A DNA stretch of 64,000 nucleotides from Nocardioides sp. GY 10113 (GCF_004919105.1 NZ_STGK01000012.1:1-64000); one strand, 5' to 3'; counted from the first letter of the stretch, positions 18,053 to 27,552 are shown. Made by a program: numbers and translations. The notes: a model not told the origin generated them from the sequence alone.

Positions 18053-19174
18053 ATGCCCGCCCTCAAGGATGTCCTGGACCTGATCCACCGCTGGTACCCG
18101 CCGGGCACGGCCGAGGAGTGGGATGCCGTCGGCCTGGTCTGCGGCGATCCGGACCAGGAGGTGCGCCGGGTGATGCTCGCCGTCGACCCGACGCTGGAGG
18201 TCGCCCGCGAGGCGGCGGAGTGGAAGGCCGACCTGCTGGTGGTCCACCACCCGCTGTTCCTCAAGCCGGTCCACGGGTTCCCGGCGACCACGCCCAAGGG
18301 CCGCACGCTGGCCACGCTCGCGGGCTCGGGCTGCGCCCTGCTGACCGCCCACACCAACGCCGACCAGGCCGTCGACGGCGTCTCCGAGGCGCTGGCACGG
18401 GCGGTCGGGCTCACCGATCTCGCGCCGATCCTGCCCGCGGCGGCCGAGCCGATGGACAAGCTGACCGTCTTCGTGCCGGCCGACGCCGCCGCGCCGGTCC
18501 GGGCGGCGATCGCCGAGGCCGGCGCCGGCCGGAAGGGGGACTACGAGTTCGCCTCGTTCACCAGCGCCCCCGGCGAGGGACGCTTCCGCCCCCTGGACGG
18601 CGCGCAGCCGATGATCGGCACCGTCGGCGAGCTGGCCACCGTCGAGGAGGTCCGCGTCGAGGCCGTGCTGGCCCGGTCGCACCGCGCCGCGGTGGTGCGC
18701 GCGATGCTCGCCGCGCACCCCTACGAGGAGCCCGCCTACGACGTCAGCGAGCTGGCCGACCCGCAGCTCGCCGCGACCGGCACCGGCCGGATCGGCAGCA
18801 TCGCGCCGGTCACCCTGCGGGAGTTCGCCGAAGGGGTCGCCAAGACGCTGCCGCACACCGAGCACGGCGTCCGGGTGGCCGGAGACCCCGACCGCGTGGT
18901 GTCGCGGGTCGCCGTCTGCGGCGGCGCCGGGGACTTCCTGCTGGACCGCGTCGCCGGCAGTCCCGTGGACGTCTACCTGACCAGCGACCTGCGGCACCAC
19001 CCGGCCGCGGAGTTCGTCGAGAAGGGCGGCCCGGCGCTCGTCGACGTGGCCCACTGGGCGGCCGAGTGGACCTGGCTCCCGGTGCTCCAGGACCGGCTCC
19101 GAGGTGCACTGGGTGAGACGTTGGAGACCCGAGTGAGCACAACTGTCACCGATCCCTGGACAATGAGGCTATGA
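18053..19174 (+). CDS. Nif3-like dinuclear metal-centre protein (DUF34)
   Basis: 373 residues. Nif3/DUF34 family: metal ligands in LLVVHHPLF (His-His), TAHTNADQAVDGV and, near the C-terminus, DVYLTSDLRHHPAAEF and DVAHWAAEWTWL. A central insert (~residues 125-230, the CutA-like/YqfO domain with AHPYEEPAYDV) makes it the long YqfO type. The family is often linked to GTP cyclohydrolase I type 2 by name only; its reaction is unsettled. It overlaps the next gene by 4 nt (ATGA). Confidence 0.92.
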   Translation: MPALKDVLDLIHRWYPPGTAEEWDAVGLVCGDPDQEVRRVMLAVDPTLEVAREAAEWKADLLVVHHPLFLKPVHGFPATTPKGRTLATLAGSGCALLTAHTNADQAVDGVSEALARAVGLTDLAPILPAAAEPMDKLTVFVPADAAAPVRAAIAEAGAGRKGDYEFASFTSAPGEGRFRPLDGAQPMIGTVGELATVEEVRVEAVLARSHRAAVVRAMLAAHPYEEPAYDVSELADPQLAATGTGRIGSIAPVTLREFAEGVAKTLPHTEHGVRVAGDPDRVVSRVAVCGGAGDFLLDRVAGSPVDVYLTSDLRHHPAAEFVEKGGPALVDVAHWAAEWTWLPVLQDRLRGALGETLETRVSTTVTDPWTMRL

Positions 19175-19914
19175 AGGCTGACCCGTCCGCCCAGCTGAAG
19201 CTGCTCGACCTCCAGTCGATCGACTCTCAGATCGACCAGTTGCGTCACCAGAAGGCTCGCCCGCCGCAGGCGGCCGAGGTCGCCACGCTCACCGCGCGTC
19301 GTACCGAGACCGCCGGCTGGATCCGCGACCAGCAGATCGTCGTCGACGACCTGGCGGTGGTGCAGAAGCAGGCCGACGCCGACGTCGAGCAGGTCAAGGC
19401 GCGCCGCAAGCGCGACCAGGACCGGATCGATGCCGGCCTGATCGGCAACCCCAAGGACCTCGAGCGCATGCAGCACGAGATGGAGAGCCTCGAGCGCCGC
19501 ATCACGACCCTCGAGGACGAGGAGCTCGAGGTCATGGAGCGGCTGGAGGAGGCCCAGACCGGGCTGAGCGCGCTCACCGCCGACCTGGCCGAGATCGACG
19601 CCCGGCTGACCGAGCTCCTCGCCGCCCAGGAGGCCGAGCAGGGAGACCTCGACGAGCGGATCGCCGCGGTCGAGGCCCGCCGCGCCCCGGTGGCCGAGCA
19701 GCTGCCCGCGGACCTGCTGGCCCTCTACGAGAAGCTGCGCGCGTCCAAGAACGGTGTCGGCGCCGCGCTGCTGCGCGCCCGCCAGTGCGGCGGCTGCATG
19801 CTCACCCTGGACAACCTGGAGATCGCCCACATCCGCAACCGCGCCGCCGACGACGTGGTGCGCTGCGAGGAGTGCTCGCGGATCCTGGTGCGCACCGACG
19901 AGAGCGGCCTGTAG
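19171..19914 (+). CDS. Coiled-coil protein with C4 zinc ribbon
   Basis: 247 residues. Residues ~1-190 form a long alpha-helical coiled coil; residues ~200-240 hold two Cys pairs (CGGCMLTL and CEECSRIL), the zf-RING_7/C4-type zinc ribbon. This pair of domains is a nucleic-acid-binding family found beside Nif3 in actinobacteria. Translationally coupled to the Nif3 gene by the ATGA overlap and followed after 5 nt by the phosphatase gene. Confidence 0.88.
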   Translation: MKADPSAQLKLLDLQSIDSQIDQLRHQKARPPQAAEVATLTARRTETAGWIRDQQIVVDDLAVVQKQADADVEQVKARRKRDQDRIDAGLIGNPKDLERMQHEMESLERRITTLEDEELEVMERLEEAQTGLSALTADLAEIDARLTELLAAQEAEQGDLDERIAAVEARRAPVAEQLPADLLALYEKLRASKNGVGAALLRARQCGGCMLTLDNLEIAHIRNRAADDVVRCEECSRILVRTDESGL

Positions 19915-19919
19915 CACCG

Positions 19920-20609
19920 ATGGCCGCGGCCCCCGCGGACCGGCCCACCACGCTGGTGCTGGTCCGCCACGGCGTCACCGAGCACACCTCGGCGCGGCGC
20001 TTCTCCGGCGGCCTGGGCGGCGACAACCCGCCGCTGTCGGAGGAGGGCCGCGACCAGGCCGCGCAGGCCGCTCGATGGTTGACCGAGCTCGGCGACCGCG
20101 TCGACGCGGTGCTCACCTCGCCGGTACGGCGGACCCGGGAGACCGCCGCCCTGATCGGGGCCGAGCTCGGGCTCGCCGTCACCGAGGAGCCCGCGTTCGC
20201 CGAGATGGACTTCGGCCGCTGGGACGGCAGGTCGTTCGCCGAGGTGGCGGCGGAAGACCGGGCGGGCATGGACGCCTGGTTCGCCGACCTCGCGGCCGCG
20301 CCGCACGGCGGCGAGTCCTTCCACGACGTCCGCGAGCGGGTCCTCGGCGGATTGGAGAGGGTGCTGATCGAGCACGCCGGGCAGACCGTGGTGGTCGCCT
20401 CCCACGTGACACCGATCAAGACGCTGGTCGCGCACGCGCTCGGCGCGCCGCTGGAGGCGCTGTTCGCGCTCGAGCTGGCGCCCGCGTCGGTGTCGGTGGT
20501 CGCCTACTACCCCGACGAGACCGCGCCGGACGGGCGGCGCCCCTCGCTGCGCTCGTTCAACGGACTCGCACCGGGGCGCCGGACGCTGCTCGACACCGGC
20601 CGCTGGTAG
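19920..20609 (+). CDS. Histidine phosphatase family protein
   Basis: 229 residues. Phosphoglycerate-mutase-like fold: LVLVRHGVTEHT (catalytic His), SPVRRTRETA, FAEMDFGRWDG, and VVASHVTPIKTL (second His). In many actinobacteria the equivalent gene, in the same place after the zinc-ribbon gene, is a fusion of RNase H with this phosphatase (CobC-like); here only the phosphatase half is present and no RNase H sequence is found upstream. Third gene of the Nif3/zinc-ribbon operon; ATG at 19920. Confidence 0.88.
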   Translation: MAAAPADRPTTLVLVRHGVTEHTSARRFSGGLGGDNPPLSEEGRDQAAQAARWLTELGDRVDAVLTSPVRRTRETAALIGAELGLAVTEEPAFAEMDFGRWDGRSFAEVAAEDRAGMDAWFADLAAAPHGGESFHDVRERVLGGLERVLIEHAGQTVVVASHVTPIKTLVAHALGAPLEALFALELAPASVSVVAYYPDETAPDGRRPSLRSFNGLAPGRRTLLDTGRW

Positions 20610-20616
20610 CGGCCGG
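20596..20616 (+). terminator. Hairpin at the end of the phosphatase gene
   Basis: CCGGCCGC, 5-nt loop, GCGGCCGG spans the stop codon; a second 6-bp hairpin follows at 20620-20635. Probable terminator region between converging genes. Confidence 0.45.
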
Positions 20617-20639
20617 GGTCGAGCGGCGTCGCTCGCCGG

Positions 20640-21455
20640 TCAGGGGAGGTGACTCCCGAACTCGCCGTACAGCCAGTCGAGGTCGTCGGCCCGGTCGACC
20701 CGGTAGACGCCGCCCGTTCCGGCGCAGGTGCTGTTCAGGCCGAACGACGTGACTCCGGCGATCACCAGGCTGTCGCCGATGAAGTTCGGCCCGCCGGAGT
20801 CGCCGAAGCAGGTGCCGCCGGTGTGCGCGTTGTTCGACAGCAGCAGCGACCCGTCGCCGGTGAAGCCGGTGTTGATCTGGATCAGCTTCGGCGTCGCGAC
20901 CATCCGGATCCGCTCGGCGACCTCCTTCCACTCCGCCGCGGTCGGGAAGGCTCGCTGCAGCCCGTAGCCGACCGCGGTGAAGGTCAGGTCCTTCTTGCCG
21001 CGCCGCGTGGCCAGGGCGTCCAGCTGATCGAGCTCGGGGAGCACCCCGTACTCGTCCATCACGACCGGCTCGTCGAGCACGACCACGCCGAGGTCGTGCA
21101 GGTAGAACGCGTCGGGGTCGTAGTCCGGGTGCGTGTACGGCGTCCCGCCCACGTCGCCGTCGTCGGGGTAGCCGTTCTCCGGGATGCCGGACTGCACGTC
21201 CGCGTCGAACCAGATCTCGACGTGGGTGGCGGGCGACTCGGTGCAGTGGCCGGCGGTCAGGAAGAGCGTCGGGGAGATCAGCGTGCCGCTGCACCGCCAC
21301 AGCGCGCCGTCGTCGTCCTGGGCGACCATCAGGCCGACGAAGGGGTGCCCCTCGCCGTCCAGGTCGCCGTACTTGACCGCCGACGCCGGAGAGGCGAGCG
21401 CGGTGATGGTGGCCAGGGCGGTCGCCCCGGCAGCGAGCAGTCGGGTGAGGCGCAT
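20640..21455 (-). CDS. Secreted trypsin-like serine protease
   Basis: 271 residues, peptidase family S1. Sec signal peptide at residues 1-26 (MRLTRLLAAGATALATITALASPASA). Catalytic triad: LTAGHC (His), LHDLGVVVLD (Asp), CFGDSGGP (Ser). Cysteine pairs fit extracellular disulfides. The ATG at 21455 has GAGGGAC upstream; an earlier in-frame ATG at 21524 would bury the signal peptide and is rejected. Substrate unknown. Confidence 0.92.
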   Translation of the reverse strand: MRLTRLLAAGATALATITALASPASAVKYGDLDGEGHPFVGLMVAQDDDGALWRCSGTLISPTLFLTAGHCTESPATHVEIWFDADVQSGIPENGYPDDGDVGGTPYTHPDYDPDAFYLHDLGVVVLDEPVVMDEYGVLPELDQLDALATRRGKKDLTFTAVGYGLQRAFPTAAEWKEVAERIRMVATPKLIQINTGFTGDGSLLLSNNAHTGGTCFGDSGGPNFIGDSLVIAGVTSFGLNSTCAGTGGVYRVDRADDLDWLYGEFGSHLP

Positions 21456-21549
21456 GGGTGGTCCCTCCTCGAGCGGGTCCAGCGATGGTGGAGCGATCCT
21501 CGCAGCGCCCTGCGGCGCCGACAAGAGGTCCGGTGCCCCGAGGTCCCGC

Positions 21550-22881
21550 CTACTCGCCGAGCACGCGACGCAGGTAGCCGTTGGCGAAGACCCGCTGCGG
21601 GTCGAGCCTGTCCCGCAGCGCCTGGAACTCCGACAGGCGCGGGTAGACGGCGGCCAGGTCCGCGGCGGTCCGGGTGTGCACCTTGCCCCAGTGCGGGCGG
21701 CCGCCGTGGTCGACCATGATCCGCTCCATCAGCGCGAAGTAGGCCAGGTGGTCGGCGTCGCGGTGGGTGTGGAAGGCCAGGTAGAACGAGTCGCGCTCCG
21801 ACGCGGTGGACAGCGGGATGTCGTCGGCCGGGGCCACCCGGATCTCGACCGGGAACGAGACCCGCAGGTCCGAGGCCTCGACGACCCGCCGGCACTCGGC
21901 CAGCGCGGCCAGGCCCGCCTCGCGGGGGACGGCGTACTCCATCTCGCGGAAGACCACGTTCCGCGGGCTGGTGAAGACCCGGTGCGCGACGTCGGTGTAG
22001 GTGCGCGGCCCCAGCATCCGGGCGGCGAGCCGGTTGGCGGCCGGGATCGCGCCCGGGAGCCGGTTGAGCACCGCGGTCTGGGCGCCGAAGACGGTGTTGG
22101 AGAGGAACTCGTCGTCCAGCCAGCCGCGCCACCGGGCCACCGGGTCGGCGGCCGCGAGATCGGTCCCGGCGCGGTAGTTGCGCTTGGTCAGCATTCGGTC
22201 GGTGTGCGGGAACCAGTACATGTCGACGTGGTCGGCGCTCGCCGCCATCGCGTCGAAGGTGCTCATCGCCTCGTCCCACGACATCGGCTGCTCGACCGCT
22301 CGCAGCAGGAACTGCCGCTCCACCGCGAAGGTGATGGTGGTCAGCACGCCGAGCGCGCCGAGCCCCACCCGCGCGAACTCGAGCACCTCCGGGTTCTCGG
22401 TCGCGGTGGCGCGGACCAGTTCGCCGGTGCCGGTGACCAGCTCCACGCCGACCACCTGGGCGGCGAGCCCCGCGGCGCGGCCCCCGGTGCCGTGGGTGCC
22501 CGTCGAGATCGCTCCGGCCAGCGTCTGCTCGGCGATGTCGCCCATGTTGTGCAGGCTCAGCCCGAGACGCTCCAGCGCGGCGTTCAGCGTCTTCAGCTGG
22601 GTGCCCGCGAGCGCGGTCACGGTCATCGCGTCGCGGTTCACGGCGACGATCCCCGCCATCGCGCCGGGCAGCAGGTGGACGTCCTCGGGCCGGGCGATGG
22701 CGGTGAAGCTGTGCCCGGTGCCGGCTGCCTTGACCGTGCGCCCGGCCTCGGCCGCCGAGCGGACCACCGCGGCGACCTCCGCGGCGCTCGCCGGGGTCAC
22801 CACCTCCAGCCCGGAGGCCTCCTCCAGGCCGGACCAGTTACGCCACGTACCCGGCTTGCGGTCCGTCAACGCGTTCGTCAT
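21550..22881 (-). CDS. FAD-linked oxidoreductase, ALO/gulonolactone type
   Basis: 443 residues. N-terminal FAD_binding_4 domain (VKAAGTGHSFTAIARPEDVHLL; GDIAEQTLAGAISTGTHGTG) and C-terminal D-arabinono-1,4-lactone oxidase domain (GGRPHWGKVHTRTAADL; DPQRVFANGYLRRVLG). The HWGK motif is the ALO signature. It oxidises an aldonolactone or alditol; the exact sugar is not shown. Start at ATG 22881; it overlaps the end of the upstream MFS gene by 44 nt, so the two are probably one transcript. Confidence 0.9.
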   Translation of the reverse strand: MTNALTDRKPGTWRNWSGLEEASGLEVVTPASAAEVAAVVRSAAEAGRTVKAAGTGHSFTAIARPEDVHLLPGAMAGIVAVNRDAMTVTALAGTQLKTLNAALERLGLSLHNMGDIAEQTLAGAISTGTHGTGGRAAGLAAQVVGVELVTGTGELVRATATENPEVLEFARVGLGALGVLTTITFAVERQFLLRAVEQPMSWDEAMSTFDAMAASADHVDMYWFPHTDRMLTKRNYRAGTDLAAADPVARWRGWLDDEFLSNTVFGAQTAVLNRLPGAIPAANRLAARMLGPRTYTDVAHRVFTSPRNVVFREMEYAVPREAGLAALAECRRVVEASDLRVSFPVEIRVAPADDIPLSTASERDSFYLAFHTHRDADHLAYFALMERIMVDHGGRPHWGKVHTRTAADLAAVYPRLSEFQALRDRLDPQRVFANGYLRRVLGE

Positions 22882-24067
22882 GGGACCGCACGGTAGCGCC
22901 CACCCGGAGCAGAAGGGCGCCCACCAGGCCGGCGACACCCCCGGCGACGCAGATCAGGTACGCCGGGGAGGCGCCGGCGCCGTCGATGACGAGCCCGGCG
23001 ACCGCCGCGCCGGGCGCCACCCCGGCGGCCAGCCCGGTCTGCAGGAACGCCATGCCCTCCGTGAGCCGCGACGTCGGGAGCACCTGCTCGGCGAGCGACA
23101 TGGTGGCGATCAGCGTCGGCGAGATGGCCAGGCCGCTGATCAGCAGCAGCACCGCCATCGACGCCATCGACGGGGCCAGGGCCAGGGGAGCCATCGCGAC
23201 CGCCATCGCCAACGCGCCGACGCGGAGCCGGGTCAGCGTCGAGCTGCGCCAGGTGATCGCGCCGGAGGCGAGGCCGGAGAGCAGGCTGCCCAGCGCCCAG
23301 AGCGCCAGCAGGACGCCGGCCAGCCCCTGCTGTCCCTGCTCGTCGGCGAACGCCACGGTGGTCACCTCGGCCGCGCCGAAGACCACGCCCATCGCGATCG
23401 ACACCGCCGTCAGCGGAACGATCGCTCCCCACGGGATCGGCGCCCGGCGGACGCCGCGGGCGCGGCGGGGGTGCGCCGGCGGCTCGGTGCCGCGCTGGGC
23501 GGCGAACGCGTAGGTGCCGAGCGTGCCGACCGCGAGCGCCGTCGCCAGGCCGGCCACCGGGTGCACCGCGGTGGCGAGCAGGGTCACCGTGATCGGGCCG
23601 ACCAGGAAGGTGGACTCGTCGGCGACGGCCTCGAACGAGAACGCCGTGTGCAGCCGGGAGGGCTGGTCGGCGAGGGTGTGGGACCACCGGGCGCGCACGC
23701 ACGTGCCGACCGACGGCAGCGAGGCGCCCGCCACCGCGGCGAGCGCGAAGGTCGCCGCATGCGGCCAGTCGGCCCGGAGCGACCACATGGTGGCGGCCAG
23801 CGCCACGCCCCAGAGCGTGATCACCAGCGACAGCACCCGGCCCTGGCCGAACCGGTCGATCAGGCGCCCCTGCGGGATCGCGAACGCGGCGTTCGCGATC
23901 AGCGCGACGGCGGAGACGGCTCCGGCGTACCCGTAGGAGCCGGTCTGGTGCTCGGCGAGCAGGACGAGGCCCAGTCCGACCATGGAGATCGGGAGGCGTG
24001 CGACCAGCCCGGTGAGGCTGAAGGCGGCGCTGCCCCGGGTGAAGATCGCGCGGTAGGTGTCGAGCAT
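22838..24067 (-). CDS. Major facilitator superfamily transporter
   Basis: 409 residues with about twelve hydrophobic segments and a central hydrophilic loop (~residues 190-215, PPAHPRRARGVRRAPIPWG). Typical MFS A-motif-like sequence IPQGRLIDRFGQGRVL lies in loop 2-3. Could export sugars, drugs or amino acids; the substrate is unknown. The open frame runs on to 25597, but that part is antisense to ferrochelatase. ATG at 24067 is the last plausible start. Divergent from ferrochelatase (94 bp apart). Confidence 0.87.
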   Translation of the reverse strand: MLDTYRAIFTRGSAAFSLTGLVARLPISMVGLGLVLLAEHQTGSYGYAGAVSAVALIANAAFAIPQGRLIDRFGQGRVLSLVITLWGVALAATMWSLRADWPHAATFALAAVAGASLPSVGTCVRARWSHTLADQPSRLHTAFSFEAVADESTFLVGPITVTLLATAVHPVAGLATALAVGTLGTYAFAAQRGTEPPAHPRRARGVRRAPIPWGAIVPLTAVSIAMGVVFGAAEVTTVAFADEQGQQGLAGVLLALWALGSLLSGLASGAITWRSSTLTRLRVGALAMAVAMAPLALAPSMASMAVLLLISGLAISPTLIATMSLAEQVLPTSRLTEGMAFLQTGLAAGVAPGAAVAGLVIDGAGASPAYLICVAGGVAGLVGALLLRVGATVRSHDERVDGPQAGYVA

Positions 24068-24148
24068 GGCCTGCGCATCCTCCACCCACCCCGCCCCGGC
24101 GGCCAAGCCCGGGGAGCCACCGCGGGTCCGCGGGTGGGGCGCGGTACC

Positions 24149-24154
24149 TAGGAT
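24149..24154 (+). promoter_or_regulatory. -10 box (TAGGAT), leaderless ferrochelatase
   Basis: TAGGAT is 6 nt before the GTG at 24161; no ribosome site is found. Confidence 0.6.
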
Positions 24155-24160
24155 GGCGGC

Positions 24161-25270
24161 GTGGCGACCTCGGAAACCTCGACGACGACCGTGACCGACC
24201 CCTACGACGCCCTGCTGCTGGTCTCCTTCGGCGGACCGGAGAAGCCCGAGGACGTGGTGCCGTTCCTGGAGAACGTGACCCGCGGCCGCGGGATCCCGCG
24301 GGAACGTCTGGAGCAGGTCGGCGAGCACTACTTCCTGTTCGGCGGGAAGTCGCCGATCAACGACCAGAACCGGGCGCTGAAGGCGGCGATCGAGGCCGAC
24401 CTCGCCGCCGCGGGGATCGACCTCCCGGTCTACTGGGGGAACCGGAACTGGGGGCCGTACCTCAACGACGTCGTCGAGCAGATGGCCCGCGACGGAGTAC
24501 GACGAGCGGCCTGCCTGGCCACGTCGGCGTACTCGTCCTGGTCGAGCTGCCGCCAGTACCTGACCAACCTCGAGGACGCCGTCGCGGCGGTGCCCGAGGG
24601 CCTCCAGGCGCCCGTGCTGGACAAGCTGCGCCCCTACTACGACCACCCCGGCTTCGTGCAGCCCGCCGTCGACGCGACCATCGCCGCGCTCGGCGAGCTC
24701 CCGGGCGGGCCCTCCGGCGAGATCGGCCGGGCGGCGCGGCTGGTCTTCGTGACCCACTCGATCCCGACCGCCATGAACGACGAGAGCGGTCCGGTGGACG
24801 CCGGCGGCGGCGCCTACCTCGCCCAGCACCTCGAGGTCGCCGGCGTCGTCGCCGAGGCCGTCGCCGCCAGCACCGGCGTCACCCGCCCGCACGAGCTGGT
24901 CTTCTGCTCCCGGTCCGGGTCCCCGCGCACGCCGTGGCTGGAGCCGGACGTCAACGACCGGCTCGAGGAGCTGGCCGCCGAGGGCTGCCCCGGGGTGGTG
25001 ATGATCCCGATCGGCTTCGTCTCCGACCACATGGAGGTCGTCTACGACCTCGACACCGAGGCGCTGGCGACCGCGGAGCGGCTGGACCTGCCGGCTCGGC
25101 GGGCCGCCACCGCCGGCACGGACCCCCGCTTCGTCGCGGCGATCCGGGACCTGCTGGTGGAGCGGGCCGCGGCCGAGCGCGGCGAGGAGCCCGAGCGTGC
25201 CGCGCTGGGCTCGCGTGGTCCCGTCTGCGACCGCTGCCCCGCGGGCTGCTGCCTGCCCCGGAACGGCTGA
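24161..25270 (+). CDS. hemH: Ferrochelatase (coproporphyrin type)
   Basis: 369 residues. It inserts iron into a porphyrin late in haem synthesis; in Actinobacteria this is coproporphyrin III in the coproporphyrin-dependent route (also named cpfC). [32 protein letters not shown] (catalytic His), [15 protein letters not shown] and the [14 protein letters not shown] (Glu) motifs are seen. The C-terminal cysteines ([12 protein letters not shown]) fit the [2Fe-2S] cluster of actinobacterial enzymes. The IMPase-like gene follows after 7 nt. Confidence 0.95.
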   Translation: MATSETSTTTVTDPYDALLLVSFGGPEKPEDVVPFLENVTRGRGIPRERLEQVGEHYFLFGGKSPINDQNRALKAAIEADLAAAGIDLPVYWGNRNWGPYLNDVVEQMARDGVRRAACLATSAYSSWSSCRQYLTNLEDAVAAVPEGLQAPVLDKLRPYYDHPGFVQPAVDATIAALGELPGGPSGEIGRAARLVFVTHSIPTAMNDESGPVDAGGGAYLAQHLEVAGVVAEAVAASTGVTRPHELVFCSRSGSPRTPWLEPDVNDRLEELAAEGCPGVVMIPIGFVSDHMEVVYDLDTEALATAERLDLPARRAATAGTDPRFVAAIRDLLVERAAAERGEEPERAALGSRGPVCDRCPAGCCLPRNG

Positions 25271-25277
25271 CCGGCCG

Positions 25278-26093
25278 GTGAGCGCCCCGTTGCCCGAGCC
25301 GCGGGTCCTGGCCGACCTGGCGGCCGCCGTCGCGGCGGAGGCCGCCGACCTCGTCCGCGGCCACGCCGGCGTCGGGGTGGCCGCGACCAAGTCCAGCGAG
25401 GTGGACGTGGTCACCGTCGCCGACCGGGCCGCCGAGGAGCTGATCCGCGCGCGCCTCCTGGCGGCCAGGCCCGACGACGCGATCCTCGGCGAGGAGGGCG
25501 ACGACCAGCCGGGCACCAGCGGCGTGCGCTGGATCGTCGATCCGATCGACGGCACCGTCAACTTCCTGTACGGCCGTCCCGAGCACGCCGTCTCCATCGC
25601 CGCGGAGGTCGACGGCGAGGTGGTGGCGGGCGTCGTGCACGGCGTCGGGGCGGACGTCGTCTACCGTGCCCACCTCGACCCGACCGCGCCCGGTGGCGGC
25701 GTCACGACCCGCGACGGCGCGGCGCTGGCGGTCCGCGGCCCGGCCCCGCTGTCGCAGCGGCTGCTGGCCACGGGCTTCAACTACAGCGCGGAGCTGCGTG
25801 CGCTGCAGGCGACGGCGATGACCCGGTTGCTGCCACGGATCCGGGACATCCGCCGCGGCGGCTCGTGCGCCCTCGACCTGTGCCAGGTCGCGGAGGGGTC
25901 CCTGGACGGCTACGTCGAGGAGGGCGTGAATCTGTGGGACCACGCGGCCGGCGGGCTGATCGCTCGCCTCGCGGGCGCGCGGGTGGAGGTGCGGACCGGC
26001 GTCGGCGGCCGGGAGCTGATCCTGGCCGGTCCGGGGCACGGTTTCGACGAGCTGCTGGAGGCCGTGCGATCTGCCGGATTCCTGGGGGAATAG
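25278..26093 (+). CDS. Inositol monophosphatase family protein
   Basis: 271 residues. Metal-binding motifs: GEEGD (Glu-Glu), WIVDPIDGTVNFLYG (DPIDGT motif) and the C-terminal LWDHAAGGLIARLAGA (WDxAAG). These are all the catalytic elements of the FIG/IMPase superfamily. The substrate may be inositol-1-phosphate, histidinol phosphate or PAP; the sequence does not decide. GTG at 25278, 7 nt after ferrochelatase, so co-transcribed with it. Confidence 0.92.
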   Translation: MSAPLPEPRVLADLAAAVAAEAADLVRGHAGVGVAATKSSEVDVVTVADRAAEELIRARLLAARPDDAILGEEGDDQPGTSGVRWIVDPIDGTVNFLYGRPEHAVSIAAEVDGEVVAGVVHGVGADVVYRAHLDPTAPGGGVTTRDGAALAVRGPAPLSQRLLATGFNYSAELRALQATAMTRLLPRIRDIRRGGSCALDLCQVAEGSLDGYVEEGVNLWDHAAGGLIARLAGARVEVRTGVGGRELILAGPGHGFDELLEAVRSAGFLGE

Positions 26094-26241
26094 CGGGCCC
26101 CCGACCGCTGTTCCCTGACTCGCACCCAGACCGGAGTCGCGATCCGACGCCACATGGTGCACAATCTGCCGCGCCGCTCAGGCCCGCAGACCACCGCGAG
26201 ATACCCCCGCGCTGTACCCCCACAGGGGAGAGGAGAACGTC

Positions 26242-26532
26242 ATGGCGACCGACTACGACGCACCGCGTAAGAACGAGGACGAGCAGTCCGAGGAGAGCAT
26301 CGAGGAGCTCAAGGCTCGCCGCCACGACAAGAACTCCGGCAAGGTCGACGAGGACGAGACCGAGGCGGCCGAGGCGTTCGAGCTGCCCGGTGCCGACCTC
26401 TCGCACGAGGAGCTCGCCGTCGAGGTGAAGCCCAAGCAGGAGGACGAGTTCACCTGCATGAGCTGCTTCCTGGTGCACCACCACAGCCAGCTCGCCGACC
26501 CCGCCAAGATGATCTGCCGCGACTGCGTGTGA
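26242..26532 (+). CDS. DUF4193 family zinc-finger-like protein
   Basis: 96 residues, acidic (many Glu/Asp), matching the actinobacterial DUF4193 family: MATDYDAPRKNEDEQSEES at the start and a C-terminal FTCMSCFLVHHHSQLA...MICRDCV with two Cys pairs that could bind zinc. Function not known. GGGAGAGGAGAA precedes the ATG. Followed by two tandem hairpins with a T-rich tail. Confidence 0.88.
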   Translation: MATDYDAPRKNEDEQSEESIEELKARRHDKNSGKVDEDETEAAEAFELPGADLSHEELAVEVKPKQEDEFTCMSCFLVHHHSQLADPAKMICRDCV

Positions 26533-26566
26533 GCGCGACCTCCGCGTGATCTGAGGATCAGCAGTA

Positions 26567-26634
26567 GGCGGAGCCGCTGGCTCCGCCGACGACGACGCCG
26601 GGCCCCCACGTGGGAACCCGGCGTTCTTCGTTTC
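26567..26634 (+). terminator. Tandem hairpin terminator
   Basis: Two stem-loops in series: GGCGGAGCC/GGCTCCGCC (26567-26587) and ACGCCGGG/CCCGGCGT (26595-26624), the latter followed by TTCTTCGTTTCC. Confidence 0.75.
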
Positions 26635-26661
26635 CGGACGAGGTGGCGGACGTCTGCGCGG

Positions 26662-26961
26662 TCAGGCGTTGGCCGGCTCGTCCTTGCGCAGCGGGGGCGG
26701 CAGCTCACCGGTGGACTTGAGGTAGTACGTCGCCGCGCGCCGCGTCGCGGCCATCTTCGCGAGCGCGATCAGCGTGCCGCTGGCGGCCGCCCAGGCGACC
26801 GCCTCCCAGACGTCCACGTCGGGGTCGGCGGGGTTCGCCGGGGGCTCCTTGCCGGTCGCCGCCTTCCAGCCGCCGCGCAGAGCCTTGCGTGCGACGGCCG
26901 CCGCGCCCAGGCCCGCGACGAGCGAGAACGCGGACCAGACCTTGGAACTGTCATCTGCCAT
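26662..26961 (-). CDS. DUF4235 family small membrane protein
   Basis: 99 residues. Two hydrophobic segments (SAFSLVAGLGAAAVARKAL at ~9-27 and VWEAVAWAAASGTLIALAKM at ~51-70) with a short polar loop (GWKAATGKEPPANPADPDVD); matches DUF4235. Function unknown. ATG 26961 follows a TAGGGT box by 6 nt, so the transcript is probably leaderless. Confidence 0.85.
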   Translation of the reverse strand: MADDSSKVWSAFSLVAGLGAAAVARKALRGGWKAATGKEPPANPADPDVDVWEAVAWAAASGTLIALAKMAATRRAATYYLKSTGELPPPLRKDEPANA

Positions 26962-26967
26962 GGTCCG

Positions 26968-26973
26968 ACCCTA
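26968..26973 (-). promoter_or_regulatory. -10 box (TAGGGT), leaderless DUF4235 gene
   Basis: TAGGGT on the minus strand ends 6 nt before the ATG at 26961. Confidence 0.6.
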
Positions 26974-27022
26974 GCGTCCCGGTCCGCCCTGTGAGCCTCG
27001 GAGGCCCGGCGCGGATCCGGGC

Positions 27023-27502
27023 TCAGCCCGCGTGGCGGGAGCGCGCAGCGTTGAGGGCTCCGGCCAGCGCGTCGGGGTGCCGCGAGCTGACCAACCAGTA
27101 CGGCGTGGGGTCGGCCGGGTCGTCGATCTCGATCCGGACCGCTCGCCGCAGGTACGGGCGCAGCAGCAGGAAGGCGCGGGCGTCGGCCTCGGGACCGGCG
27201 ACCCGCCAGGTGTCCTGCGCGTCCAGCGCCGAGACGGCGCCGAGGTGCATGGTGCGGATCCGGGCACGGCCGGCGCGGAGCCAGCCGTCGCGCACCTCGA
27301 TCCGCGCGTCGCCGTACCAGTAGAGGCAGGCGGCCAGCAGGGCGAGCGCCAGGCCCGTGAGGATCCACGGCAGCGGCTTCTCCGGGATCGCCACGATCAT
27401 GGCGATCCACACGCTCGCCACCAGCATCGTTCCCTGGGCCCACCACCGCAGTGGGACGCCCAGGCGCTCGTGGTAGTCCGCCCGCGCACCGCTGTCGTTC
27501 AC
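27023..27502 (-). CDS. DUF3093 family membrane protein
   Basis: 159 residues; [21 protein letters not shown] followed by two hydrophobic segments (~25-42 and ~50-68), then a soluble domain with [16 protein letters not shown], matching DUF3093. Found next to dut in many actinobacteria, as here where the two genes are divergent with 63 bp between starts. Function unknown. The frame is open up to 28261 but that part is antisense to dut; GTG at 27502 is preferred. Confidence 0.85.
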   Translation of the reverse strand: MNDSGARADYHERLGVPLRWWAQGTMLVASVWIAMIVAIPEKPLPWILTGLALALLAACLYWYGDARIEVRDGWLRAGRARIRTMHLGAVSALDAQDTWRVAGPEADARAFLLLRPYLRRAVRIEIDDPADPTPYWLVSSRHPDALAGALNAARSRHAG

Positions 27503-27552
27503 GACATGAATGATCCCATCCGGGTCCCGCGCGCCGAGCGCTGGGTCTTGCG

